From: Bacteroidota bacterium
Lineage (GTDB): Bacteria; Bacteroidota; Bacteroidia; Bacteroidales; TTA-H9
Assembly: GCA_003250395.1 (NCBI GenBank)
Contig: QKGM01000032.1
Location: forward strand, 1 to 38,354
Length of the DNA stretch: 38,354 nt
Reading direction: 5' to 3'
Part shown: positions 27,350 through 36,217 of the stretch, piece after piece
Layout of the letters: each line of letters opens with the position of its first letter
Position numbering within the stretch: position 1 is the first letter of the stretch
Made by a program: the position numbers and the translations under genes
The notes under the pieces: generated by a model
What the model saw: the letters and a program-made list of their open reading frames with translations, nothing else
Databases searched by the model: none
Told to the model about the DNA's origin: nothing

Positions 27350-28720
27350 ATGATTCTGATTATTGATGATGATGTTGCTATTCGCACCTCCCTTTCGTTG
27401 CTCTTAACAAGGGCAGGATATGAAGTAACCGCAATGCCTGGCCCTGATGAAGCACTTGCCTGGGTACGTAGTACACGTCCTGATTTAATACTGCTTGATA
27501 TGAATTTCTCGTTGGGAATTACAGGATTGGAAGGTCTTGAATTACTGGCAAGGCTCAGGGTTTTTCATCCTGATGTCCCAATAGTATTGATCACAGCCTG
27601 GGGTTCAATTCAGCTGGCTGTAGAAGGGATGCGGGGTGGTGCCGCTAATTTTATTACCAAGCCCTGGAACAACCGCCAGTTAATTGAGGTCATTACCACA
27701 ACGCTCCAGCTTGCGTCATCCACTGATCAATCAGAGATTAATGAGACTAGAGCTGATCTGGATAAATCGAACCATTTTGGAATGATAATGGGTTCTTCGC
27801 CAGCTATGCTTAACGCACTTAAATTGGTGGCACGGGTAGCTCCAACGAATGCATCAGTTCTTGTTACCGGAGAAAGTGGTACCGGTAAGGAATTGATAGC
27901 GCATGCAATTCATGCCAATTCCCGAAGGGCAACACGTCCTTTTGTGAAGGTTAACCTGGGCGGATTATCTCAGTCGTTGTTCGAAAGCGAGATGTTTGGT
28001 CACCGAAAAGGTGCTTTTACTGATGCAATTACTGACCGTAAAGGACGGTTTGAACTGGCCGATAAAGGAACTATTTTCCTGGATGAAATTGGTGACCTTG
28101 ATCTTACTTCGCAGGTGAAGCTCCTCAGGGTGCTTCAGGATCAAACTTTTGAACCTTTGGGAGATAGCCATTCGCGGAAGGTTGATGTTCGTGTAATTTG
28201 TGCCACAAACCGGAACCTCAAGGAGTTAATTGATAAAGGATTATTTCGTGAGGATTTGTATTACCGTATAAACCTCATTGGTATTCATCTCCCCCCGTTG
28301 CGCGAAAGAAGATCTGATATTGGTGTACTTGCAGCAACATTTATTGATTCTCTTGTTCAAAACGGGACTGTCGGTCCAACAGTTATCAGCCGTGAGGCAA
28401 CTGAGTGGCTCAGTCGGCAGGATTTTTATGGTAATGTTCGTGAATTGAGAAATCTGGTAGAAAGAACTGCGATATTGGCAGGAGCATCTGTTTTGCTTCC
28501 GGATCATTTTGCAGCTAATGCAGAAAATATTGTCAGGACGGAAACTAATGACACGGCCACTGTTCATTCGCTTGATGAAACCGAGAAAAGAATGATCATG
28601 AAAGCATTAGAAACATACCCTAACAATCTGGCACGTGTAGCCCGGACACTTGGTATCAGTCGTGGTGCCCTGTACCGTAGATTGGAGAAATACAACATAC
28701 CACATGAATCCAAGAATTAG
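27350..28720 (+). CDS. Sigma54-dependent response regulator, NtrC family
   Basis: A 456-residue activator. The receiver domain (1-120) has acidic pocket D6-D8, phosphoacceptor D50 and the T83/K104 pair. The AAA+ domain (about 140-380) has Walker A GESGTGKE (174-181), the sigma54-contact loop GAFTDA (221-226, a variant of GAFTGA), Walker B GTIFLDEIGDL (240-250) and the arginine-rich PLRERRSDI segment. A C-terminal Fis-type helix-turn-helix (LARVARTLGISRGALYRRLEKY) completes it. Phosphorylation would trigger oligomerisation and open-complex formation by sigma54 polymerase. It lies between the efflux genes and its kinase, whose gene overlaps it by 17 bases. Confidence 0.95.
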   Translation: MILIIDDDVAIRTSLSLLLTRAGYEVTAMPGPDEALAWVRSTRPDLILLDMNFSLGITGLEGLELLARLRVFHPDVPIVLITAWGSIQLAVEGMRGGAANFITKPWNNRQLIEVITTTLQLASSTDQSEINETRADLDKSNHFGMIMGSSPAMLNALKLVARVAPTNASVLVTGESGTGKELIAHAIHANSRRATRPFVKVNLGGLSQSLFESEMFGHRKGAFTDAITDRKGRFELADKGTIFLDEIGDLDLTSQVKLLRVLQDQTFEPLGDSHSRKVDVRVICATNRNLKELIDKGLFREDLYYRINLIGIHLPPLRERRSDIGVLAATFIDSLVQNGTVGPTVISREATEWLSRQDFYGNVRELRNLVERTAILAGASVLLPDHFAANAENIVRTETNDTATVHSLDETEKRMIMKALETYPNNLARVARTLGISRGALYRRLEKYNIPHESKN

Positions 28721-30002
28721 CCTTTTTGTCTGGGTTCTTATTTTGCACTTTATCATTCTGGGAGGTGTATACATGCAATTCGGACACCAACCTTTGGTGT
28801 TTTTTAGCGTCGAGGCCGTAGTATTGATTTCGTTGGTATTTATGTCAATCACATTTCGACGGATTACGAGGCCCATACGTCAGATATCAGAAAGTATCAA
28901 CCGTCTTGATGAATCTGATTTTTCTGCCAGGTTACAGTTAACTGGTGATGTTCTTACTGACCGGCTGGTTTTATTTTACAACCGGATGATGGAACAGCTC
29001 CGGAGTGAACGCGCACATATCAGGAGCCAGAACCATTTCCTCGATTTGCTTGTTAAAGCAACACCTCTGGGAATTGTAATACTCGATTTTGATCATCGGA
29101 TTTCCGAAGCAAACCCGGCCGCCTGCAAGTATTTAGGGCTGACTGATCAGGAAATTGCAGGAATGATACCTTCAGATATCGAAGGGCAATTGGCACATAC
29201 CATGGCAACCCTCAATCCGGGAAGGGCTGAAACAGTCCGGGTCGATGGTATACGACAATTCAGCCTTCTTAAAATGATGTTTACCGATAGAGGATTTCAA
29301 CATCCTTTTATAATGATAGAAGAATTGACTGATGAGATTAACCGTGCTGAGAAGGAATCTTACACCCGAATCATCCGGATGATGTCGCATGAAGTAAACA
29401 ATACAGTTGGTGCCATTAATTCTATCATGGGCTCGGTAAACGACTATCTTAATGAACAGTTCCCGGGTGCCGGTTCATACCGCGATGCGCTTGATGTTGC
29501 AATCAGCCGAAACGAAAATATGAACCGGTTTATGGCCAATTTTGCCGGTCTGGTTAAAATCCCGCAACCTGTATTCAGCCCTTGTGACCTGAACGAAATG
29601 ATGAGAAGGTTAGTTCTCGTGGCGACTTCATGGAGTGCTCCCAGGAAAATAAGAATAGAGACGCAATTCACAAACCCGTTACCTCTTATTGAGGCAGATG
29701 TAACCTTGCTTGAACAGGCTTTTATTAATGCACTGAAGAATGCAATTGAGGCTTCAGAAGATGAGGGATTTGTTTCAATCAAGACCTATGCCGATCCGGT
29801 AAGGATGGTTATTAGTAATACCGGTCAGATAATAACACCCGAGATACAGCAAAAACTTTTTACTCCATTTTACAGTACAAAACCTTCAGGGCAGGGTATA
29901 GGTCTGATGTTGATTCGTGAAATCCTAACCCGTCATAATCTTGGTTTCTCACTTCAAACTGTAGGCGGAATTACAGAATTCAGGGTCATTTTTAATTCAT
30001 GA
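28704..30002 (+). CDS. Sensor histidine kinase with minimal periplasmic loop
   Basis: A 432-residue kinase, likely partner of the upstream regulator (genes overlap by 17 bases). Two spans (about 6-25 and 31-51) are joined by only about five residues. HAMP-like (52-105), PAS (about 110-205), dimerisation/phosphoacceptor (H229 in RMMSHEVNNTVGAINS) and HATPase domains (NALKNAIEAS, GQGIGLMLIREIL) follow. The open frame reaches 28650, but ATG 28704 (MNPRISLFVWVLIL) gives a sensible membrane start. With no extracellular domain, it probably senses within the membrane or through a partner such as the ABC permeases. Confidence 0.92.
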   Translation: MNPRISLFVWVLILHFIILGGVYMQFGHQPLVFFSVEAVVLISLVFMSITFRRITRPIRQISESINRLDESDFSARLQLTGDVLTDRLVLFYNRMMEQLRSERAHIRSQNHFLDLLVKATPLGIVILDFDHRISEANPAACKYLGLTDQEIAGMIPSDIEGQLAHTMATLNPGRAETVRVDGIRQFSLLKMMFTDRGFQHPFIMIEELTDEINRAEKESYTRIIRMMSHEVNNTVGAINSIMGSVNDYLNEQFPGAGSYRDALDVAISRNENMNRFMANFAGLVKIPQPVFSPCDLNEMMRRLVLVATSWSAPRKIRIETQFTNPLPLIEADVTLLEQAFINALKNAIEASEDEGFVSIKTYADPVRMVISNTGQIITPEIQQKLFTPFYSTKPSGQGIGLMLIREILTRHNLGFSLQTVGGITEFRVIFNS

Positions 30003-31018
30003 GTGGCAGTTGTGTATAGCCGAAGAAAATGTGAATGCGCTACCTGATATTGTTTAATCAATATTGAAGTTATCAGGGCAGTATTCTTTTTCTCAACTTT
30101 CTGATTATTACAGTAATCTGCCTTTGCACAGGTTTCGGTTTCAATCAGCCGTAAAACATCAACGCATCATCGGTTTTGGTTAAATCAGACATTCAGTGTT
30201 GTATTAATTACTATTTCCTTATCTCCTGAGCCGGAAATCTGACAGCATACTTTTACAATACCCTGATAAATAAATAGTGACAGTTAAATCTTATGATTGG
30301 TTTTATGGATTAATCTTTAAAGCTTTGAATTCCGGACAATAGTAATTTCTTGTTCATCGGCTTTGCTTCATAATATTCTGAGGAAGCAGGAACGGTATTC
30401 TATCCGTTCGTTATGTAAGTGATTTCCCTGATCCTAATCAGTTCTATTCTTGGTCTTTCGTAATTCAACCTGAGGAAGTATCTTTCTAACAGGGTACATG
30501 ATCTGCATTTCGGGAGTTAGTCTATAACCGCCTTTTCATAGAAAGTGAACCGGAAATAATCCGGAGATCAACCAAAATGATACGGTCAATATGCGGTCAA
30601 GCTACGGTTGATCTACGGTCGATCTTCGGTTGAAAAGCGAAAATGGTAATTCCCGGCAAATCTTTTTTGACACGAAATGGTACATTTTGTTATAAAACTT
30701 TTATCTCAGTGTGTCTGAGAAAATCTGCATCTGGTATGAAATGGATCAATGGAAGAACAATGTATGGACAATATGACACCAGTAACCTTCAGGCTAAAGT
30801 TATTCATCTGTACAGTTTTGTCCTACACGGTATGGTTTGTTTGGAACTCAGACCCGGAAAGTGGTTGAAGTATGAATCAGGAATGGAAAAGCCGATTACC
30901 GAAAGCACGGATTAATTCAGATGGTATATGTCCGGGTTTATTGAAGAATTCGTGGTGAAAGGCAATAGCTCATGAATTAATAACAGGTTTGTTTACCACG
31001 TGTACAAAAAAAGGAGGA
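30003..31018. other. 1-kb region without a supported gene
   Basis: Lies between the kinase stop and the convergent rlmN stop. The longest frame (30643-30915, 90 codons) has no recognisable family and no promoter or start signal. Visible features are the 11-bp periodic array at 30550-30634 and a small hairpin TCTCAG/CTGAGA (30704-30720). A decayed gene or an untranslated RNA cannot be excluded. Confidence 0.55.
30550..30634. repeat. 11-bp periodic CGGTYRATS array
   Basis: The core CGG occurs at 30551, 30562, 30583, 30594, 30605, 30616 and 30627: steps of 11, 21, 11, 11, 11 and 11 bases. The best units read TACGGTCAATA, TGCGGTCAAGC, TACGGTTGATC, TACGGTCGATC and TTCGGTTGAAA. The word GATCAACC at 30566-30573 is the reverse complement of GGTTGATC at 30606-30613, so the units occur in both orientations. 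Spacing equals about one DNA turn. It is too short-period for CRISPR; function unknown. Confidence 0.75.
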
Positions 31019-32053
31019 TTAATAGTCTTTTTGTTCATGAGACAATAGCTCCTTCGTAGAGAGCAGCCCGCAAGCGGCGTATATATCCTGCCCCCTTGAT
31101 GCCCTTATAGTGCATAGAACACCTTTTTCGTTTAATCTGTTTTTGAAGTATTGAAGTGTTTCTTCATTAGTTCCGTGCAGAGGGGTGTCCGGAATTGGAT
31201 GAAAACGTATAAGGTTTATCCGGCATTTGATTCCGTTAAGTATTCTAACCAGTTCATTTATATGACGTGGAGTGTCGTTGAGCCCTCCAAAAACAATGTA
31301 TTCGAAAGATATTCTTCGCTGGCGTGTCCAGTCCCATTCTTTCACTGTGGCAATAACTTCGTGAAGGTGGTAAACATTTTCTACGGGCATGAGTTTACGC
31401 CGCTCCTCCTCAAAAGGTGAATGCAGGCTGATGGCAAGATGACAGTCGCTTTCGTTTAGAAATCTTTTCATAGCGGGAATGATACCAATAGTGGATACGG
31501 TTATTCTCTTCGGGCTCCATCCATATCCCCATCCGGCAGTGAGTATCTCAAGGCTTTGCATCACTTCATCAGGATTGTCAAGCGGTTCTCCCATACCCAT
31601 ATAAACAACATTGGTTAACTGATCGCGTTCCGGCAGACTACGAATCTGGTTCAGAATTTCACCTGCAGTCAGGTGGGATTGAAATCCCTGCTTCCCGGTC
31701 ATGCAAAACAGACAGCCCATTTTACATCCTACTTGCGAGGAAACACACAAGGTAGCACGATCATCATCGGGAATGAAAGCAGCTTCAATAAATCGTTTTG
31801 AACCATGAGTAAAGAGGTATTTCTTCGTCCCGTCGGAAGAGGTTTGTACTTTAATAGGTTGAGAAAGACCAACAGTATACTTTTCTTCTAAACGTTCGCG
31901 CCCTTTTTTCGCGATATTGGTCATGTCGCTTATACTGGTTACATGTTTCTTATATAACCATTCAGTTAGTTGCCTGCCGGTAAATTTAGGCAGACCATTG
32001 TCAAGTGCTATTTTTGTAAGTTGATCAAGGGTTTTTCCAAAAAGGCTTTCCAT
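31019..32053 (-). CDS. rlmN: Dual-specificity RNA methyltransferase RlmN
   Basis: Radical SAM enzyme that methylates C2 of adenosine 2503 in 23S rRNA and A37 of some tRNAs. The 344-residue protein has an N-terminal helical RNA-binding domain (about 1-85), the 4Fe-4S motif C110-xxx-C114-xx-C117 (GCKMGCLFC), the SAM region (MGMGEPLDN) and the methyl-carrying Cys near the C-terminus (C328 in DIYAACGLL). Length is standard. Its ATG lies 3 bases after the reductase gene. A 3' stretch with CCTCC followed by eight Ts could act as a poor terminator. Confidence 0.96.
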   Translation of the reverse strand: MESLFGKTLDQLTKIALDNGLPKFTGRQLTEWLYKKHVTSISDMTNIAKKGRERLEEKYTVGLSQPIKVQTSSDGTKKYLFTHGSKRFIEAAFIPDDDRATLCVSSQVGCKMGCLFCMTGKQGFQSHLTAGEILNQIRSLPERDQLTNVVYMGMGEPLDNPDEVMQSLEILTAGWGYGWSPKRITVSTIGIIPAMKRFLNESDCHLAISLHSPFEEERRKLMPVENVYHLHEVIATVKEWDWTRQRRISFEYIVFGGLNDTPRHINELVRILNGIKCRINLIRFHPIPDTPLHGTNEETLQYFKNRLNEKGVLCTIRASRGQDIYAACGLLSTKELLSHEQKDY

Positions 32054-32056
32054 GAA

Positions 32057-32698
32057 TTAGAAATATATTTCCGAGATGATATTTTTAAACGGGACGCCGC
32101 GGCTTATGATCAGGTCGCGGGTATCGACAACCATTTCTGCACTTCCGCAAAGATAATATTTGAAATCAGGGCCAGGTAAAGATATCTCACTCAGGTATCT
32201 GGTGAGTCTTCCTTCAAATATTCCTGGACCTGTTTCTTGGGTGCAGCATCTTATATAGTTGTTTTTCATTATTATAAACTCGTTTTGAAAGTAGAAAGAG
32301 TGGAGAAAGCGGCCACCATGAATCAGAGTTTTGTTGTTTGATAATCCGCTGCGAAACATTGATCGGAATGGAGCAATACCAGTTCCTGAAGCAATCCAGA
32401 AGGCGGGCTCTACAGATTCAGTGAATGAGCCCTGTGGTTTACTGCAGAATATCACATCATCTGGTTTCAACATAGCTAACACAGGGGTTAATGCGCCACC
32501 CGGTTTGATGTCGAAAATAACAGACAATATAGATTCAGAATCCCCTGATGCTATGCTGTAGAGACGTTTTGGCCCGTTCTTTGACATGGAAATGCTAACC
32601 ATTTGACCTGCATTGAACGTAAAAAGCTTTTCAAATGAAATCAAATGGACACCTGGAGCCACCGACTCATTCTTTAAGACGGTGCAGGGATAGAGCAT
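32057..32698 (-). CDS. Ferredoxin-NADP reductase-like flavoprotein
   Basis: A 213-residue two-domain protein of the FNR superfamily. The FAD domain shows RLYSIAS (45-51) and a GG-ALTPVL block (68-75). The NAD(P) domain shows WIASGTGIAPF (101-111) and the C-terminal YLCGSAEMV ... ISEIYF ending. The frame could begin at a TTG (32708-32710) inside the previous gene, but ATG 32698 is the better start, 4 bases after the acetyltransferase stop. It lies 3 bases before rlmN. Such enzymes pass electrons between NAD(P)H and ferredoxin or flavodoxin, a need of radical SAM enzymes. The physiological partner is inferred. Confidence 0.85.
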   Translation of the reverse strand: MLYPCTVLKNESVAPGVHLISFEKLFTFNAGQMVSISMSKNGPKRLYSIASGDSESILSVIFDIKPGGALTPVLAMLKPDDVIFCSKPQGSFTESVEPAFWIASGTGIAPFRSMFRSGLSNNKTLIHGGRFLHSFYFQNEFIIMKNNYIRCCTQETGPGIFEGRLTRYLSEISLPGPDFKYYLCGSAEMVVDTRDLIISRGVPFKNIISEIYF

Positions 32699-32702
32699 GG
32701 TA

Positions 32703-33176
32703 TTATTCAATTTCGTGGCTGTTATTGTAAATAGAACCAGTTATGCCTGACGGTGTGTTTAAAATATCTGGTTTGCGTACCATGTATCTCGACCCAATCT
32801 CAGGATCGGTTCTAAACCCGAATTGCTCATAAAGGCCATGGGCATCACTGGTCATGAGCGATCCACGGCAACCTGCGAGTAAAGGGTGGTTTACAATATA
32901 TTCTGTAAGTGCTTTTCCATACCCGTTGCCTGCTTCAGACGGTATGATAAATACATCACAAAGGTAGTAGAAGGTTGTGTAGTCAGTTATAACTCTTGCA
33001 AAACCGATTTGTACACTTTGTCTATATACGCCAAATGTCAATGAGTTGGAAATTGTTCTGCGGATAGTTTCCAGCGTTCTGCCTTTTGCCCAGTATGCTT
33101 TTTCAGAAAGATAATGAAAGATTACCTTTTCATCGAGGCGTTCTTTCAATGTACTGATTTCAATTTCCTGATCCAT
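32703..33176 (-). CDS. GNAT-family N-acetyltransferase
   Basis: A 157-residue protein with the GNAT acetyl-CoA site: strand 4 DVFIIPSEAGNGYGKAL (74-90, with the Q/RxxGxG/A-like loop EAGNGYGKA) followed by helix 3 and the LYEQFGF motif (115-121). The substrate cannot be read from sequence. The frame extends to 33209, but that extra part is the terminator of the neighbouring gene; ATG at 33174-33176 (MDQEIEIST) is the start. It is first in the GNAT/reductase/rlmN cluster. I see no promoter in the roughly 20 bases between the terminator and the start. Confidence 0.85.
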   Translation of the reverse strand: MDQEIEISTLKERLDEKVIFHYLSEKAYWAKGRTLETIRRTISNSLTFGVYRQSVQIGFARVITDYTTFYYLCDVFIIPSEAGNGYGKALTEYIVNHPLLAGCRGSLMTSDAHGLYEQFGFRTDPEIGSRYMVRKPDILNTPSGITGSIYNNSHEIE

Positions 33177-33194
33177 AGATAGAGGTTTATAGAT

Positions 33195-33230
33195 GAAAAA
33201 ACGGGGCACCGCCAGTTCGCAGCACCCCGT
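33195..33230 (-). terminator. Intrinsic terminator of the T9SS protein gene
   Basis: On the - strand ACGGGG (33225-33230) pairs with CCCCGT (33201-33206), extended inward by wobble and GC pairs to about 12 bp, and a run of Ts follows (33196-33200). It ends the large secreted-protein gene 20 bases past its stop. Confidence 0.85.
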
Positions 33231-33249
33231 CAGAAAATATTGATTCTTT

Positions 33250-35868
33250 CTAGTTAAGGATTATTTTCTTGCTGATACTGCCACTTTCATTGGTAAGTTT
33301 CAGAATGTAGATACCCTTGTTTAATTGTCGCAGATCCAGCTTTTTAATAATGGACAAATCGTGGCTGAAGGTTTCACTCCACGCGACTTTTCCAGATGTA
33401 GTGCTGATTAGAATAGTCGATTTTCCAGCAGTTAATCCGGTTGCCACAAGGTTGAACAAGCCTGAAGTTGGATTAGGCATGATTGACAATTTAGCTCCGT
33501 TAAGGTGATTCTCGACTCCGGTACAAAGATCGAATGTTAATTTTACTGTATCCGCATCTGCTCCGGTACATGGTGCAATTGCATCAGCAGAAACAATGAG
33601 TTCAACTTCACCAAGAGCGAGGTCTTCAGTGCCTGGTGTATAAACAGCGGCGGGAATGGTTGGGTCTGTGAAAGTACCGTCACCCAGGGTTGTCCACATA
33701 ATATTATTTCCGTCCGAGATGTCAGGTGTACAAACGAAAGGCAGCCAGTTAATACAAATGATACTGTCGGCTCCTGCATTTACCACTGGTTGCGAATGAA
33801 CAGTAAGGGTAAGCTGATCTGTAGCATCGTTGCAGTCAAGGTAACTGGAGGCAGTGAAAGAGAGAATTACTGTTCCGTTATTAATGTCGGCAGAACCAGG
33901 TGTATAATTTGTAGCAGCAGAAGCCGGACTGCTGAAGGTACCATCACCGGAACTGGACCACAGGGTTGATTTAGCATTAGTTGCTGTACCGTTTAATGAA
34001 ACGGGAAGGTTACTACAGGTAACCTGATCTGCACCTGCTACAGATGAAGCAGGTGAAACAAGGGTAATCAACACACTGTCAAGTGCAGTATTTGTACCAT
34101 CATTGATCTCGCAGATGTAATATGTGTCGGAAAGTGGTTTTACCCACAGGGTATCTTCGTTAGAAGAAAAGCCTGATGGAGTTGATGACCAGTTATACGA
34201 ATAAGTCCCTGAGCCACCTACACCGGTAACGATTAGCTTAACACTGTCGTTTTCACAGACCGAATCGTTTGATGCTGTAATTGTCATACCGAATACTTCA
34301 TCAAAGTTAAACTTTGCGATACGGGTTTTCCAGTTCTGACTACTGGTATTTTGCATATATTCCGTTGTATACCAGAAAGTGTTGGGTTCTGAAGGATCAA
34401 TTGACATCGCGCTGTAATCTCCCCAGCGACCATTACCGAGGAATCCCCCGGTCTGGCTTCCGGTTCCTGCTATTATTTCTTCCTCAGCAATTGTCATTTC
34501 GCCGAGTGGGTCTCCATCCATTCGTCCGGTGAACCGGATACCAGGATAAACACTGGAATTGGAAACAGAATAGCCCAGAGCAATATTACCATTGGCATCC
34601 ATAGCTATACTGCCCATCCAACGGTTAACATTATCAGGAGAATAAGTTCCTTGTTGGTATACAGTCCAGGGACCGGTACCGGTCTTACGAAATTCATACC
34701 ATCTGACACCTGCGACCCCACTAACAGAGACCGTGTGATTGGTTACCATTGTCTGGTAGGAACCGAAGTTCCGGTATTGAAGTCTGAACATGAGACGGTC
34801 AGTAATGGCATCAAGTTTTTTATTTGTTCCCGGTTGTGGAATACCAGAAATAGAAGTACTCCAAAAAGTAACAGGGATATTAGTATCGAGTTCAAAAACT
34901 GAATTTGAAGTGTTGTTCCAGTCAAGGATCATACGGTAAACTACAAATTTTGAAGGACTCTTAATATAACCAAAATAGGCAGGAGAACCAGCTGGTGGCG
35001 CAGTGCCATCAGCATCAGCTGGTTGCATGCTGTATGGTTCCTGACTGGCCGACATCGGGAAATAGATCATTTCTGCACTCGGGTCGCCTGCCAGCATTTT
35101 AACACGGTCAAAAGCAACAGCAGCGGTTCCTGTATAGTTGGTAGATCCTGATGTAAATCGGTTGACAGTCATAGTATAGGCATCATTCCAAACGCCGAAT
35201 TTTGGGTAGTCAGGCATATCAGCAAATTGATAACCATAACGATACCAGGCTCCCGTAGGATCCGGAGTTTGACTGATAGCAACCATAATGTAGAAAGGGC
35301 CATTGGGATAGTTAGGCAGAGCAAACTGACTTGCCAGCCAACGATCGGCATATTCATCATAAAGGACTATCGGGTCACCATCATTACTGTTTGCCCAGGG
35401 GCCCGGAAAGCCTTGCCAGATAGTCTTGTTAAGCGCAGGACCATATACTGAGTTACCAGTTTTATCCCAGATTTGAAACGACATGTTGACCATCTGGAAA
35501 TAATGGTTTGGACCCACATCTCCATCGGTATCAGGAGGCATAACATTACTGGAGTTCCCAACTCCCATAAAATTAGGGCCAACAGAGTTGAGGGCTCTTA
35601 TTGAACCCATTTTTTTCTGAGCAATAGCATCGGGAACATTCTTTAATTCGGGTTCTGGTGCTCTGAAGATATTTTTTACAACACCATCTTTCCAGGGGCG
35701 TCCACTTGTTGTGGGGGTCATTGGTACCATGTCTCTCAGCGGAATGGAAACATCTGAGTAAATAGCCTTTGCCGAAAATTCAGGTTTGATACGGTCTTGT
35801 AAGTCCTGTGAAAACAGGTTCAGGGAGGATAATATTACCATCCCGAGGATCAGTGTAAATTTATTCAT
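33250..35868 (-). CDS. Large secreted protein with T9SS type A sorting domain
   Basis: An 872-residue exported protein with signal peptide 1-20 (MNKFTLILGMVILSSLNLFSQ). The N-terminal region (about 90-525) is a conserved-looking beta-rich domain with DTDGDVGPNHYFQMVN and GRWGDYSAMSIDP motifs; I could not assign a catalytic family. Then come an Ig/PKD-like domain (about 530-605), two related repeats of about 85 residues (611-697 and 698-780, sharing GDGTFxxP, YTPGxxD and GxVxL) and the sorting domain (794-872; PNPTSGLFNL ... GIYILKLTNESGSISKKIILN). The last part directs export by the type IX system and attachment to the surface. Probably surface-displayed or shed; role unknown. Confidence 0.85.
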   Translation of the reverse strand: MNKFTLILGMVILSSLNLFSQDLQDRIKPEFSAKAIYSDVSIPLRDMVPMTPTTSGRPWKDGVVKNIFRAPEPELKNVPDAIAQKKMGSIRALNSVGPNFMGVGNSSNVMPPDTDGDVGPNHYFQMVNMSFQIWDKTGNSVYGPALNKTIWQGFPGPWANSNDGDPIVLYDEYADRWLASQFALPNYPNGPFYIMVAISQTPDPTGAWYRYGYQFADMPDYPKFGVWNDAYTMTVNRFTSGSTNYTGTAAVAFDRVKMLAGDPSAEMIYFPMSASQEPYSMQPADADGTAPPAGSPAYFGYIKSPSKFVVYRMILDWNNTSNSVFELDTNIPVTFWSTSISGIPQPGTNKKLDAITDRLMFRLQYRNFGSYQTMVTNHTVSVSGVAGVRWYEFRKTGTGPWTVYQQGTYSPDNVNRWMGSIAMDANGNIALGYSVSNSSVYPGIRFTGRMDGDPLGEMTIAEEEIIAGTGSQTGGFLGNGRWGDYSAMSIDPSEPNTFWYTTEYMQNTSSQNWKTRIAKFNFDEVFGMTITASNDSVCENDSVKLIVTGVGGSGTYSYNWSSTPSGFSSNEDTLWVKPLSDTYYICEINDGTNTALDSVLITLVSPASSVAGADQVTCSNLPVSLNGTATNAKSTLWSSSGDGTFSSPASAATNYTPGSADINNGTVILSFTASSYLDCNDATDQLTLTVHSQPVVNAGADSIICINWLPFVCTPDISDGNNIMWTTLGDGTFTDPTIPAAVYTPGTEDLALGEVELIVSADAIAPCTGADADTVKLTFDLCTGVENHLNGAKLSIMPNPTSGLFNLVATGLTAGKSTILISTTSGKVAWSETFSHDLSIIKKLDLRQLNKGIYILKLTNESGSISKKIILN

Positions 35869-36007
35869 AGATTGAACAGGTTATTGTAAATCAGCTTATA
35901 TTGTGCGTTCTTGTAAATGAGGAGAAAGGAAAAATAAAAGATCCGTTTAAAGTAACTTTCAACTGGTGAGAAAGTTCAAAGTAAAAAAAGTTGAGGTTAC
36001 ATAAATC

Positions 36008-36039
36008 CAAAGTTGACATTACGGCTGCGAATTTACAAA
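36008..36039 (-). promoter_or_regulatory. Probable promoter of the T9SS protein gene
   Basis: On the - strand TTTG (36036-36039), a 20-base spacer and CAACTTTG (36008-36015) match the Bacteroidetes promoter pattern, with C for T at the first -7 position. The leader would be about 130 bases. Confidence 0.5.
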
Positions 36040-36209
36040 ACTTTACTTCATTGATGCATAATCTGATACCAATTTTTACAATGACATAGACTGATAAGAA
36101 TTAGCTGAGGAAGGCTGTTAGATGAAAGTGCTTGTAGCTGAAGTGCTTTGGATTTGTTTTGTAGGATATAAAATTTCCTTTTTAATAGGGTCGTTGTGTT
36201 ATACATTTA

Positions 36210-36217
36210 TACCTTTG
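36210..36217 (+). promoter_or_regulatory. -7 element of the pepD promoter
   Basis: TACCTTTG matches TAnnTTTG fully. The -33 box is poorly conserved. The transcript would start near 36224, about 55 bases before ATG 36279. Confidence 0.55.

Noticed and set aside
30550..30634. CRISPR-like repeat
   Set aside because: Units are 11 bp with no 30-bp spacers and no cas genes nearby.
27222..30697. Shared 13-mer TTTTGTTATAAAA at 27222-27234 and 30685-30697
   Set aside because: AT-rich and short; expected by chance in this base composition.
30643..30915. 90-codon frame in the gene-free region
   Set aside because: No domain, no promoter, mixed low-complexity composition; could be a remnant but cannot be supported.
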